63,830 nucleotides of DNA. Origin: Vibrio genomosp. F10 str. ZF-129 (GTDB lineage: Bacteria; Pseudomonadota; Gammaproteobacteria; Enterobacterales; Vibrionaceae). A program made the translations under genes and the position numbers. Location of the stretch: assembly GCF_000287055.2 (NCBI RefSeq), contig NZ_AJYQ02000128.1, positions 1 through 63,830 on the forward strand, given 5' to 3'. The notes beneath the pieces were generated by a model, which searched no databases, was not told the DNA's origin, and worked only from the letters and a program-made list of their open reading frames with translations. Shown in pieces: positions 9,087-18,095 of the stretch; position 1 is the stretch's first letter, and each line of letters starts with the position of its first letter.

Positions 9087-9266
9087 ACTTGGTATTTAGG
9101 TGTGAAATATTAATTATCCGCCCACAATCTATTAAAATTTTAGTATTTAATTTCACATTTAATGAATGTGGGATAATAGATTTTTTTATAAAATATAGCC
9201 GTTAAAATTTTTATTTATTATGTAATTAAATTTATTATAAGATAAGTTATTCATGAGGGATTATCG

Positions 9267-12200
9267 ATGAGTGATATAGTCAGTAATGCATTTAATTTTT
9301 CAGAATTTATTAATTCTGGCGTAGATCCTCGCACAGGAAGTTACTCTATTAGCTTCACTCTAGGGGAATTACTTTCAAATCAACTTTCGGGGCCAAATTT
9401 TCAACTAACCATCAGTCATAATTGTCTTAATCACAATGACGAAGGGTTTGGCTTAGGCTGGTCATTAAGTATGTCTGGCTATGATAAGATAAATCGAAGG
9501 CTTACTTTAGGATCTGGAAGAAGCTTTGAAATTATACTTGGTAATAATTCCAATGAATTTTTTATGCCACATCGTAAAACAAAAGATGTTAGAGCATACC
9601 TAGTAGATAATGACGCCACGATAAAAGTGGTCTATAAAAGTGGAGAAATAGAGTATATTGACTATGATTCTGGTAATTTAATTAAAAAAGTTTCAAACTT
9701 AGGGCATGAAATATGTTTCTCTTACCAGTATTTTAATGGGCGCAGTGCTTTGCATAAAGTAATTGATTGCAATGAGCACTCTATTTCAATTGATCATTGG
9801 AGCCATAGGTATTACTCAATTATAAGTAGTAAAAATGCAAGTAGTGGATATTCTAGATCTTACTTACTGAGTAAGATATCACATGGCAATGGTGTATTAC
9901 TCAATAGTATGTCTATGGTTAATAATAGTGATCTAGATACTAAGGTTGAGTATCAATATATTGATGAGTTAGATAATTATATTATTAGAAGAGTTGAACA
10001 CCACTCAGGGCTTATTGAGGCGATAGACTACGACTATGAAGGGCATCTTCTTCCTGAAGGAAATGAAGACATAAGTTCTGTTCCTTCCGTTAAGAGGCAC
10101 TTTCTTTATCCTGGATTAAATCAACCTTATATATTGAGTCAATATGAGTACTCTCTTAATAACTATCTTGGTCGAGGAAGTAATTTAAGATGGGAAAATG
10201 GCGTTGACTTGCTTTTCAAAACTGAATCAGATTATAAGTACTCTAGTAAGGAAACCGTTAATGGCTCCCTGTTAATTGAAAGAACATATAATAAATACCA
10301 TTTTATTGAGTCGGAAATTTATACTAGAGATAGCGAACTTTATAAAGAAGTCGACCTCGAGTATTTCGCCGACCTTAACAAAAGTATCGAGGATCAACCC
10401 GATAACTATTCCTATATAAAAAAAGAGACGACCACGTATTACCTTAACGAAGAGCAACGTACTGAGACATTGGAATATAATTTTGACGATTACGGGAACT
10501 GTATTTTTGAGCGTGACAAAGATGGGACCGAGACCGTACTAGACTATTACTCTGCTGATGGGGAAAATAGTGACTGTCCACCACACCCTTATGGTTTTAT
10601 CTGTTACTTAAAAAAAACAGAAACTCAACCGCTTAACACTCACTACGGTGAACAGAGCATTTGGAAACGGTATCGATATGCCTTGATTACATGCCTGAAT
10701 GATACCGACTGTATAGTTGAAACTGATGTACGTACCTCTTATGGGGAAACAACTGCAAGTACGTACTTTCAAGATCCGTCTGTTCCTGGTTCATGTGGGC
10801 TCGTGTCAAACATAATGGTGTCACTGAATGGAAACTCTTGTGGATCAATAACTTTTGAGTATAAATTTATAAATAATGAACGGATATCTTACGTTACTAT
10901 GGAAGGGTTCGACGGAACAACAGCTACACGGATGGAAACACAAGACATTTATTCCGGAAACCTAATCAGTAAGGTTGATCATGAAGGTCTAGTCACACGT
11001 TATACCTACAATGAAAGTGGGCAATACACGGTAATAGAGGTCGCTCCAGAAACAGACCGCTACGCCAATAAAAAGTTTGATTACGATTATACGCAAGGTA
11101 GCAATAGTCTCTTGATCACCGGTTCCCAAGGGCACCACCAAAAATTCATTTACGACGGTATGGGGCGAGAGGTTTATCATTTATCCGAGGATGAATCAGG
11201 CATTTTCCGTATAATTGGCGAAACTCATTATGATGCAGAAAGTCGCGTCTTATATTCAATTGAGCGTGATTGGTATGACAGCGATCCAATAGAATATACC
11301 ACGCGATATTATTACAATATATTTGGGGAACTGGATCACACGGTAATGCCTAATGGAAATGTATTACTCAGTAAATTCGATCCTGTAAAACTGACGACAA
11401 AAACGGGAATTGAAGGTCTGTCTTACGATATTATTCAATATGATATCAACGGTAAACCGGTTAATGAATCGAGGTTTACCTCTGACGGCCAATTCGATTC
11501 GAGTAGCCAACGATTCTACGATAGTCACGGCCAAACCGTCAAAGCAACCGATCCTTTAGGGCATTCTTCCTATTATTCTTACGATTATTTAGGGCGAAGC
11601 TTGACTGTAACGGATCCCACCAATACGGTTAAGTCACTAGAATACGCGCCTAACTCGGCCGATCCACTCATTACTAAAATACGTGTAGCGGGTAGAGTGG
11701 TCGGAGAGCGAACTTATGATGGGCTACAAAGGATTGTTGCGGAAACTCAGGGAGAAGTAATAACGTCTTATTCGTATCGTGATAACCAAACAAGCCCTAG
11801 CAAGCAATCCTCCTCACAACAGCCTACATGGTCATTTGATTATGATCCATTGCTGAAAAAAAATACCAGTGCATCCACAAACTTGAGTCATCTAAAATTT
11901 GAGTATGACTCTGTGACAGGTAAACTCATTTCAAGTGAGAATGAAAATAGTAGAAACATCTACGAATATGACCACCAAGGGAGACTTACAAAAGAAGTCA
12001 GAACAGTGAATGGTGTGTATTATGAATCAATATATAAGTATTCTATTCTAGGTGTTTTACTGTCGTATACCGATTACCTGGGTAATATCGAGAGCTACAC
12101 TTATGATTGTAAAAAAAACCTTATTGAAATAGAAAAACATAGTCAAAATATAATTTATGTAACTAGGTTTGAATACGATCAATATAATAGATTGATCACT

Positions 12201-13058
12201 CAGTCTTGTTATGACTCAGATGAAATAATAAATAATCGAGTGGATCACCATATCTATTGGGATTGTTTTACTAGAGAAATAAATAGAATAATAACAAAAT
12301 CAGGAAATATCCTATTTTCCTTAAAAACAGAATTTGATCTAGCGGATAGAATAATCTCGAAAGAAAAATCAAAAGAAGGCGTGATTTTACAGAAAGAAGA
12401 ATTTGGCTACGACGAAAAAAGTCGCCTCTTACGCTATAGTGTTTCCGGGCCAGAACGTCCTAATAACATCAATGAGTTTGAAATCGAGAGTCAAACTTTC
12501 ACCTATGACAGCCTTGAAAATATCAGTACTGTTGTCTCTATTTTTAATGATGACAGTGAAGATATAGAAACCTACCACTACGATAATTTGGCCGATCCTA
12601 CGCAATTAAGTAGAATAGAACACAGTCACCCAGAGATTAATACAGTCAGTGTTGAATATGATGATCGAGGAAACATCATAGTAGATGAACAGAATCGCTC
12701 TTATATTTATGACGACGATGATCATCTAGTATCAGTGAAAGATGAATTAGATGAAATTATATCAGACTATTCTTATAATGCAGAAGGGCAACTAATCAGT
12801 AAAAAAGGTGATGGGAGTGTAATCTCATATCTATATCGAGGAGATCAACTTATTAATGAAATCAGTCAAGAAGGAAGCACTAGTTACCTTCGATATTTAA
12901 ATAAACCCATACTCCGTTTATACAATGAAAAGAATTCTATGCTTCATCAATTTTTAGCACTCGATAAAAATGGTAGCGTACTTTCAGAAATTAGTTTCGG
13001 GGAAAATGAAGACAAAAACTATATTTACATGCCATTTGGCTATAAAACTATCAATTAG
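9267..13058 (+). CDS. RHS/YD-repeat shell protein lacking the C-terminal RHS core
   Basis: A 1263-aa protein with the N-terminal signature of RHS toxins (GVDPRTGSYSISFTLGEL, then GFGLGWSLSMSGYD) and many YD-type repeats from about residue 550 on (VTRYTYNESGQYT, SSYYSYDYLGRSLTVTDP, EYDDRGNIIVDEQNRS). Ribosome binding site GAGGG precedes ATG 9267. In ordinary RHS proteins the repeats lead into Y.PYG followed at once by LGFNGER and the core. Here the frame stops right after YIYMPFGYKTIN, and the missing core is found in the next gene, 22 bp on in another frame. There is no signal peptide, so this half is cytoplasmic unless carried out by a partner. YD shells of this kind encapsulate a toxic C-terminus. 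Very AT-rich compared with the genes before 7 kb, suggesting transfer. Confidence 0.9.
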   Translation: MSDIVSNAFNFSEFINSGVDPRTGSYSISFTLGELLSNQLSGPNFQLTISHNCLNHNDEGFGLGWSLSMSGYDKINRRLTLGSGRSFEIILGNNSNEFFMPHRKTKDVRAYLVDNDATIKVVYKSGEIEYIDYDSGNLIKKVSNLGHEICFSYQYFNGRSALHKVIDCNEHSISIDHWSHRYYSIISSKNASSGYSRSYLLSKISHGNGVLLNSMSMVNNSDLDTKVEYQYIDELDNYIIRRVEHHSGLIEAIDYDYEGHLLPEGNEDISSVPSVKRHFLYPGLNQPYILSQYEYSLNNYLGRGSNLRWENGVDLLFKTESDYKYSSKETVNGSLLIERTYNKYHFIESEIYTRDSELYKEVDLEYFADLNKSIEDQPDNYSYIKKETTTYYLNEEQRTETLEYNFDDYGNCIFERDKDGTETVLDYYSADGENSDCPPHPYGFICYLKKTETQPLNTHYGEQSIWKRYRYALITCLNDTDCIVETDVRTSYGETTASTYFQDPSVPGSCGLVSNIMVSLNGNSCGSITFEYKFINNERISYVTMEGFDGTTATRMETQDIYSGNLISKVDHEGLVTRYTYNESGQYTVIEVAPETDRYANKKFDYDYTQGSNSLLITGSQGHHQKFIYDGMGREVYHLSEDESGIFRIIGETHYDAESRVLYSIERDWYDSDPIEYTTRYYYNIFGELDHTVMPNGNVLLSKFDPVKLTTKTGIEGLSYDIIQYDINGKPVNESRFTSDGQFDSSSQRFYDSHGQTVKATDPLGHSSYYSYDYLGRSLTVTDPTNTVKSLEYAPNSADPLITKIRVAGRVVGERTYDGLQRIVAETQGEVITSYSYRDNQTSPSKQSSSQQPTWSFDYDPLLKKNTSASTNLSHLKFEYDSVTGKLISSENENSRNIYEYDHQGRLTKEVRTVNGVYYESIYKYSILGVLLSYTDYLGNIESYTYDCKKNLIEIEKHSQNIIYVTRFEYDQYNRLITQSCYDSDEIINNRVDHHIYWDCFTREINRIITKSGNILFSLKTEFDLADRIISKEKSKEGVILQKEEFGYDEKSRLLRYSVSGPERPNNINEFEIESQTFTYDSLENISTVVSIFNDDSEDIETYHYDNLADPTQLSRIEHSHPEINTVSVEYDDRGNIIVDEQNRSYIYDDDDHLVSVKDELDEIISDYSYNAEGQLISKKGDGSVISYLYRGDQLINEISQEGSTSYLRYLNKPILRLYNEKNSMLHQFLALDKNGSVLSEISFGENEDKNYIYMPFGYKTIN

Positions 13059-13080
13059 TTTTTATATAGAGGGTAATAAC

Positions 13081-14622
13081 ATGATGGAAGATAACCTAAA
13101 TACTCTTTTCCGACAAATTCTCACGCCTAAAATAGCGGATAAGAATAGAGTCAGGACGTCGAATAATGACCATGGTCTGGTCGATCGGCATGGCCAACCA
13201 CTTAAAAAGTATAAGCAACAGAAGGATGCGATCATCACTCGCTCTGAACAGGATAAATGGATTGTTACCGACATCAAGAATTTGGACAGCCGACCTTCAG
13301 AAATATCACGAAGAGATTTCTTGCACAATAGCCTTCTTTTAATGTGTGGTTCTCTTCTTCCTATGCCCGGTAGTAGCGCTCTAGCGAGCCCCCAAACGAT
13401 GTTATTCGAATCAAAAATTTTGCAAAGGAATATGCTGGGTTTTCATGGGGAACGCATGGATCCATCTACGGGGTTGTATCCAATGGGCCAAGGGTATCGC
13501 TGGTACAATCCGGTGTTACGGCGATTTTGCCAATATGATCGTAATGCTTCGCCGTTCGGAGTTGGTGGGGGGAATGGCTATGCTTTTGCGATGAATAATC
13601 CCATCGGAATCACTGATCCATCGGGGCACGGCGTTATCGCCGCTATCATAGCGTTCATTTCTTCAGTAATAGCGTCGGTGGGTTCAGCGATTTCTGCGAC
13701 AGCAGGTGCGGTAACAGGCGCAGTGTCTTACGTAGGCAGTGTTGCCGGTGCGTATGCTGCGTCTGCCAGTTACTTAGCAGGTGCGACAGGTGCCACTGCA
13801 GCCAGTGTGGGTTCGTTTACAACCATTGCGACTAAGGCAATCATCTATACTGGGCTAGCCTCAGGCTTAGCCGAGGGTTTTAGGGCGAGTGCTGGCGCAA
13901 TTGCACTGGCTTCAGGTGCAAGTGATGAAACCGCTCAACTGGCTGAAGATATTACTTACAATATTTTTGCCGCGGCATTTTTTTTCACCGTTGCTCTGCT
14001 TCCAATTAAATCGACCGCAACAACCGCTGTTAAGGTTGCTGGGCAGCTTGGTCGTGCTGCGGGGTCTTTAGGAGTGGCTTCACAAATTGTATCGGCAACT
14101 GGTGGTGCGATCGGTTCATCCAACAGTTTAACGGCATCTAAGCTAACCCAAGCTGCTCTTTGGCTAGGGGCTATCGCGGATACCCTGGTTCTGGCGAGTT
14201 CTCCACTAGCCAGTTTAAAAGTAGCGAAATCAGGAGGGAAATATAATCTTGAATCGATGAAAACGAGCTACACGTATAGGGTTAAGCCCAAATCAAATGG
14301 CAATAAAAAGCAAAGTTTATCTAATACCGTCGAGCGGTATAGTACGATAGGCGTTAATGCCTTGGAAAGCGCAGCAACTAACTTAGCCGTAGCCGGTTAC
14401 TACGGCCAAGATTCAACAATGAATAAGGCGTCGATGACGATGACCGTATTTAATCATGGCACCATGGCTAGCCTGAATCGTAAGCAATTGGCGAATAAAA
14501 CAACAAAGCGAGAGTTTTTAAAAGAAGGGCTGAGAACGGTACGTATAGGTTATAAGGGCAGCTGGGCTCTTAACGCTCACCTTCCTTTACATGAAGAAGC
14601 ATTTTATGGGAGAGATGAATAA
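13081..14622 (+). CDS. Tat-signal RHS core protein with variable hydrophobic C-terminus
   Basis: A 513-aa protein supplying the RHS core that the preceding gene lacks: LGFHGERMDPSTGLYPMG, YRWYNPVLRRF, then SPFGVGGGNGYAFAM and PIGITDPSGHG, which matches the PxxxxDPxG boundary of RHS core domains. The start at ATG 13081 follows GAGGG; the longer open frame upstream only overlaps the shell gene out of frame. Residues 1-74 are polar, followed by SRRDFLHNSLLLMCGSLLPM and SSALA at about 98-102, a twin-arginine signal with an unusually long n-region. After the core come Ala/Gly-rich hydrophobic segments (about 185-400) and a basic tail, the position where RHS proteins carry toxin domains; the activity is unknown but the helices suggest membrane insertion. 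No immunity gene is evident downstream. Confidence 0.85.
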   Translation: MMEDNLNTLFRQILTPKIADKNRVRTSNNDHGLVDRHGQPLKKYKQQKDAIITRSEQDKWIVTDIKNLDSRPSEISRRDFLHNSLLLMCGSLLPMPGSSALASPQTMLFESKILQRNMLGFHGERMDPSTGLYPMGQGYRWYNPVLRRFCQYDRNASPFGVGGGNGYAFAMNNPIGITDPSGHGVIAAIIAFISSVIASVGSAISATAGAVTGAVSYVGSVAGAYAASASYLAGATGATAASVGSFTTIATKAIIYTGLASGLAEGFRASAGAIALASGASDETAQLAEDITYNIFAAAFFFTVALLPIKSTATTAVKVAGQLGRAAGSLGVASQIVSATGGAIGSSNSLTASKLTQAALWLGAIADTLVLASSPLASLKVAKSGGKYNLESMKTSYTYRVKPKSNGNKKQSLSNTVERYSTIGVNALESAATNLAVAGYYGQDSTMNKASMTMTVFNHGTMASLNRKQLANKTTKREFLKEGLRTVRIGYKGSWALNAHLPLHEEAFYGRDE

Positions 14623-14826
14623 AAAGACAATTGCATTATATTATCTAATAAATAAAAAAATAATAATAGATGGTTTTAATATGTTTAAAGATCAAGTTAT
14701 TTTTATAACCTGATAGGTAATGAAAAATTAAATTATTAAACACTCTGATTTCTAGTATCTCCTGGTAAGTTATTTTATCTTTGTATTCTTATTGTAAAAT
14801 TTATCATTTTAAATATAGGAAAGCCA

Positions 14827-15615
14827 ATGAGATATACTACGATAGGTATTCTAGCTATAACGTCAGTGGCCTTTGGCGTGAATGCTGAAGAATTCCCTAG
14901 GCTGGATGAAGCCCTACCTTCAGATATCAAGATTAAGGGTCAAGAGCCTGTATTCGATTTTGATGTAGACGGCTGTTATCCGGTCGCAGGGATAAGTCGA
15001 AGAGGAAAGAAAAACTCAGGGTTAGATAACTCCGGGGAACTCAACGAAAATTGTCGAGATGCAGGCTTTCTGAAAATGTCTAATACATTACATCGTTATG
15101 CCTGCATTGATAGACAAGGAAGCACTTATTGCGGGCACTTTTATGCTTTATATTTCGAGAAAGATCAGGCGCTACGTCGGTTTGATAGGATTGGTCACCG
15201 CCACGATTGGGAACATGTTGCCGTTTGGACTAAAAATGGAGCCATCACCCATGGCAGTTACAGCGCGCACGGTAAGCTAAAAACGAAACCACTTGGGCAG
15301 TTGCCTATGCAGGGCGATCACATTAAGTTCGTCTATCACAAAGAGGGTGCTTTGACACACGCCTTCCGATTCGCAAAGTCTATAGAACTTGCTGAAAACC
15401 ATTATCGCTATTGGGTAACACCAACGATCACCAGCTGGTATCAGTTAACGGGAGAGGGAATATCTAATCAATCAATGAGAAACAAGCTCAACAGCTTCAA
15501 CTATGGATCTGCGACTATTCCGCTGAAAGACAGCAATTTCCGAGTCAATGTGAATAATGCTCGGCCTTCTGGTTATCCTGCGTTTACTCAGGCCAGTATT
15601 GAAGCCTCAAGATAA
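14827..15615 (+). CDS. Nep1-like protein (NPP1/NLP family cytolysin)
   Basis: A 262-aa secreted protein with signal peptide MRYTTIGILAITSVAFGVNA. It contains the family heptapeptide GHRHDWE near residue 120 (IGHRHDWEHVAVW), whose acidic and His residues hold the metal ion needed for toxicity, plus the upstream DGCYPVAG and NENC cysteines expected to form the conserved disulfide, and the GL motif region (KKNSGLDNSGEL). NLPs bind glycosylated sphingolipids and permeabilise eukaryotic membranes; bacterial members occur in plant-associated and marine bacteria. RBS AGGAAAG precedes ATG 14827. It lies 204 bp after the RHS core gene on the same strand, so it may belong to the same virulence island. 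The second RHS copy has no NLP. Confidence 0.85.
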   Translation: MRYTTIGILAITSVAFGVNAEEFPRLDEALPSDIKIKGQEPVFDFDVDGCYPVAGISRRGKKNSGLDNSGELNENCRDAGFLKMSNTLHRYACIDRQGSTYCGHFYALYFEKDQALRRFDRIGHRHDWEHVAVWTKNGAITHGSYSAHGKLKTKPLGQLPMQGDHIKFVYHKEGALTHAFRFAKSIELAENHYRYWVTPTITSWYQLTGEGISNQSMRNKLNSFNYGSATIPLKDSNFRVNVNNARPSGYPAFTQASIEASR

Positions 15616-15656
15616 ACTCATTAAACGGACAAAGCGAAAAATAAGAGGAAGAAATA

Positions 15657-15684
15657 AAGAGGCAACAGAATGCTGTTGCCTCTT
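15657..15684. terminator. Bidirectional terminator between NLP and chitinase genes
   Basis: Perfect 12-bp stem AAGAGGCAACAG / CTGTTGCCTCTT with loop AATG. On the minus strand it is followed by TATTTCTTCC and on the plus strand by TTGTGTGTT. It serves two convergent genes. Confidence 0.75.
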
Positions 15685-15716
15685 GTGTGTTGCCTCTTGT
15701 GTATTGCCTCTTGTGC
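15675..15716. repeat. 14-bp tandem repeat x3 overlapping a terminator arm
   Basis: Units GTTGCCTCTTGTGT (15675-15688), identical at 15689-15702, then ATTGCCTCTTGTGC (15703-15716). The unit is the 3' arm and tail of the terminator hairpin, so that arm has been copied three times. Confidence 0.85.
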
Positions 15717-15775
15717 GTTAGCTAACAAGTATGCAGTTTGAAATTAACGTTTGTTAGGTAATAAGGCGAGTAAGA

Positions 15776-17761
15776 TTATGGGCAAGACACTTCATCCCAA
15801 AACCAGGTTGCACTTTGAGTTGGCGTTTCCCAAACTCCTGGGTTGTTTTTCGCGACAAAACAAGAGCCTTGGTAACTAACCATATCGCCATTGCTTGCTT
15901 GTGTTTGACCAGGAATCCATTCGGTGACGTTGTCTGTATTGCCGTTGCCACCATTACTGTCACCATTTTCATTACCCGTATCGATGCCGTTATCCGTGTC
16001 ACCGCTGTTATTGTTATCACCATTGTTATTGTCATCACCGGCGCCATTGTCACCATTATTGGTGTCATCACAACCTGCGTCAGTCACTTCGCGCCAAACG
16101 CCCCATTGTCCTGTGCTTCCCGGTTGTTCACCGCGTGTCCACCATGCCGCCTCATACACTGTGCCATCGTGTAAAACACGGTCACCGCCTTCATAAACAT
16201 TATTGGTTTGCCACGGAGCAGCGCAGCTGCTTTCATCGACTACGCGTATAGTACGCTCTACCGTAGTGGATTGATTTGCGCTGTCTGTAACACTGTATAG
16301 CAGCGTCTGCGAACCCAAACGGTTTGTTTCTACGTCTCCATAGATTTCAATCCTAGTGGTGAGATCGCCATCTTCTTCATCAGAGGCGCTCACTCCAGCT
16401 AACGAGTCAAACTCACTACCGAACTGAATACTGGTATCACTGACGCCCTTGAAGATAGGCTTAGAGCTGTACACGTCAACCGAACGCACTTTCGATGTCT
16501 GGTTGCCATCACTGTCTTCAACCAAATAAGTCAGCGCATAAGTGCCCACACTTGAAGTATTAACTTGGCCTTCAACGGTGATGTGGTGGGTTAGATCACC
16601 ATCTTCATCGTCCATCGCGGTCACATCAGACATCGGGTCAAAATACGATTGATGCGCGACACGAGCGTCATCAATGCCTTTTAGAACAGGTTCATTGCTA
16701 GTGATTGGTGGTGGTGTTTGACCATGAATATAAGGCCCATAGTCACGAATAAATTGCTCATTGTAAGCGCGACCGCCAGCATCGGTGCCCATGTCCCAGT
16801 TCACAGACCAGGTCATTACGCCGCGCAGTGGTTGACCTTGTTGATTGAGCTGTTCAAACGCATCGTAAAGATCCTGTGGGTTTTGTACATAACCCGTTGC
16901 CGCTGCATCATTGTTGGCAGGAATCCCAAACACCAATTTGTTGTGCGGGATCTGATGAAAGCCACGCGTTCCGTTCGATAACGAATCGGCAATGTAGTAA
17001 ATAAACTCTTGCTTGAGTGCGTCATTATTCTGTGCAATCCAACCAACACTATCTACCCAGATCCCATCACCGCCCTGATTGTAAAATTGCGGGTTGATCC
17101 AGTCGTAGTAGCCGGCGAGATTATCAATATAAGGAACGTATTTCCCACCTTGTGTCAGGTATGGGAACTCGGGTGCCATCGTAATTAAAAAGTTCTTACC
17201 CTCGGCAGCATAGTGGTCCTTGACCATTTTAAGCGCAGCAGGAATCACGATTTGGTTGTCTGCGGCAGTCACAGCGGCTTGTTCAAGGTCGATATCCAGT
17301 CCATCAAAGCCGTATTGCTCTGTGAGACGAATGATTTCTTCTGCAAACGCTTGTTCATCGCCTTTTTGTAGCTCAACGTGGGCATCAGCACCGCCTAACG
17401 CAAGCAACACCGAACGGCCTTGCTGATTGAGTTGCTCGATCTGGTTGATAAATTCTTGTTCAGACAATCCAACCGTTGGGTCTAATTTAAACGTGGGGAT
17501 CCGGCCTTCTGCTGTGTCGTATACCTTCATAAAAGAAATGTCGACGACATTGTACATAGGGTTAATGTCATCCAGTGACATGCATGGTGAATTGCCTCCT
17601 TTGTATCCGGCACCATCGCACCAGTTGTGCCAGTACCCTACAACAACGTTACCATCTGGGTTGACCATTTCACCGGCCATGGCTGAAGCAGACGCGGCTG
17701 AACCCGATAGCGCCGCTAAACCCAGACAAATTGCCATAGGTAATGACTTGATATTGAACAT
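15776..17761 (-). CDS. GH18 chitinase with Ig-like and chitin-binding modules
   Basis: A 661-aa secreted enzyme hydrolysing chitin. The signal peptide ends near residue 29 (ASAMA). GH18 barrel about 36-350: SxGG equivalent LLALGGADA, catalytic DGLDIDLE at 153-160 with E160 as acid/base; Leu replaces the Trp of the commoner DGIDIDWE, as in the ChiC/ChiD-like branch. Two DUF5011-type Ig-like domains (about 360-510) follow, then a CBM5/12 module (APWQTNNVYEGGDRV to WGVWREV), an Asn/Asp/Gly linker of about 45 residues and a second chitin-binding module (EWIPGQTQASNGDMV to FWDEVSCP). AGGAG precedes ATG. It is divergent from the large chitin-binding redox protein; a palindrome in their shared spacer may coordinate them. 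Confidence 0.93.
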   Translation of the reverse strand: MFNIKSLPMAICLGLAALSGSAASASAMAGEMVNPDGNVVVGYWHNWCDGAGYKGGNSPCMSLDDINPMYNVVDISFMKVYDTAEGRIPTFKLDPTVGLSEQEFINQIEQLNQQGRSVLLALGGADAHVELQKGDEQAFAEEIIRLTEQYGFDGLDIDLEQAAVTAADNQIVIPAALKMVKDHYAAEGKNFLITMAPEFPYLTQGGKYVPYIDNLAGYYDWINPQFYNQGGDGIWVDSVGWIAQNNDALKQEFIYYIADSLSNGTRGFHQIPHNKLVFGIPANNDAAATGYVQNPQDLYDAFEQLNQQGQPLRGVMTWSVNWDMGTDAGGRAYNEQFIRDYGPYIHGQTPPPITSNEPVLKGIDDARVAHQSYFDPMSDVTAMDDEDGDLTHHITVEGQVNTSSVGTYALTYLVEDSDGNQTSKVRSVDVYSSKPIFKGVSDTSIQFGSEFDSLAGVSASDEEDGDLTTRIEIYGDVETNRLGSQTLLYSVTDSANQSTTVERTIRVVDESSCAAPWQTNNVYEGGDRVLHDGTVYEAAWWTRGEQPGSTGQWGVWREVTDAGCDDTNNGDNGAGDDNNNGDNNNSGDTDNGIDTGNENGDSNGGNGNTDNVTEWIPGQTQASNGDMVSYQGSCFVAKNNPGVWETPTQSATWFWDEVSCP

Positions 17762-17993
17762 GTAAATTCTCCTGATTTAACCAAATAAGCGGCTGTAGAT
17801 TTCTACTCACGGCTTATCTTTCAAGGTAATAAAACTCATTAGATAAGGTTTGTGTAACGGAATATTTGCCTGAAACCAGAATGGAAATCATTGACTGAAT
17901 AGACAGCTGCGATCGATAAGGTCCGTGTATATGCCCAACAAACAAGCTGATTTCAAAAGCCAAGTTATGTTGAGTTAAGAAAGGCCAACAACC

Positions 17994-18014
17994 AATGAAA
18001 CGAGTCGTTTCATT
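17994..18014. promoter_or_regulatory. Perfect 21-bp palindrome, candidate operator (copy 1)
   Basis: Arms AATGAAACGA and TCGTTTCATT around a central G, 81 bp before the GTG of the large chitin-binding gene, in the divergent spacer with the chitinase gene (17762-18095). Nearly the same palindrome stands at 32711-32730 between katG and the OmpA gene, so one regulator may bind both. No gene is visible in the spacer. Confidence 0.5.
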
Positions 18015-18095
18015 CAGAAGCAAGTCACTCTCTCTCATAATCCATCCATTAATAAGTGAGCCAAACAACGGCAATCAAGCAATGGAGTAGTCTAA

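Noticed and set aside
12970..13080. Longer start for the Tat core protein
   Set aside because: The extension overlaps the shell gene out of frame, and the RBS GAGGG sits directly before ATG 13081.
9267..14622. Tc toxin complex or T6SS RHS effector
   Set aside because: No TcA/TcB-like gene, VgrG, PAAR domain or effector-chaperone gene lies in the window; the only export signal is Tat.
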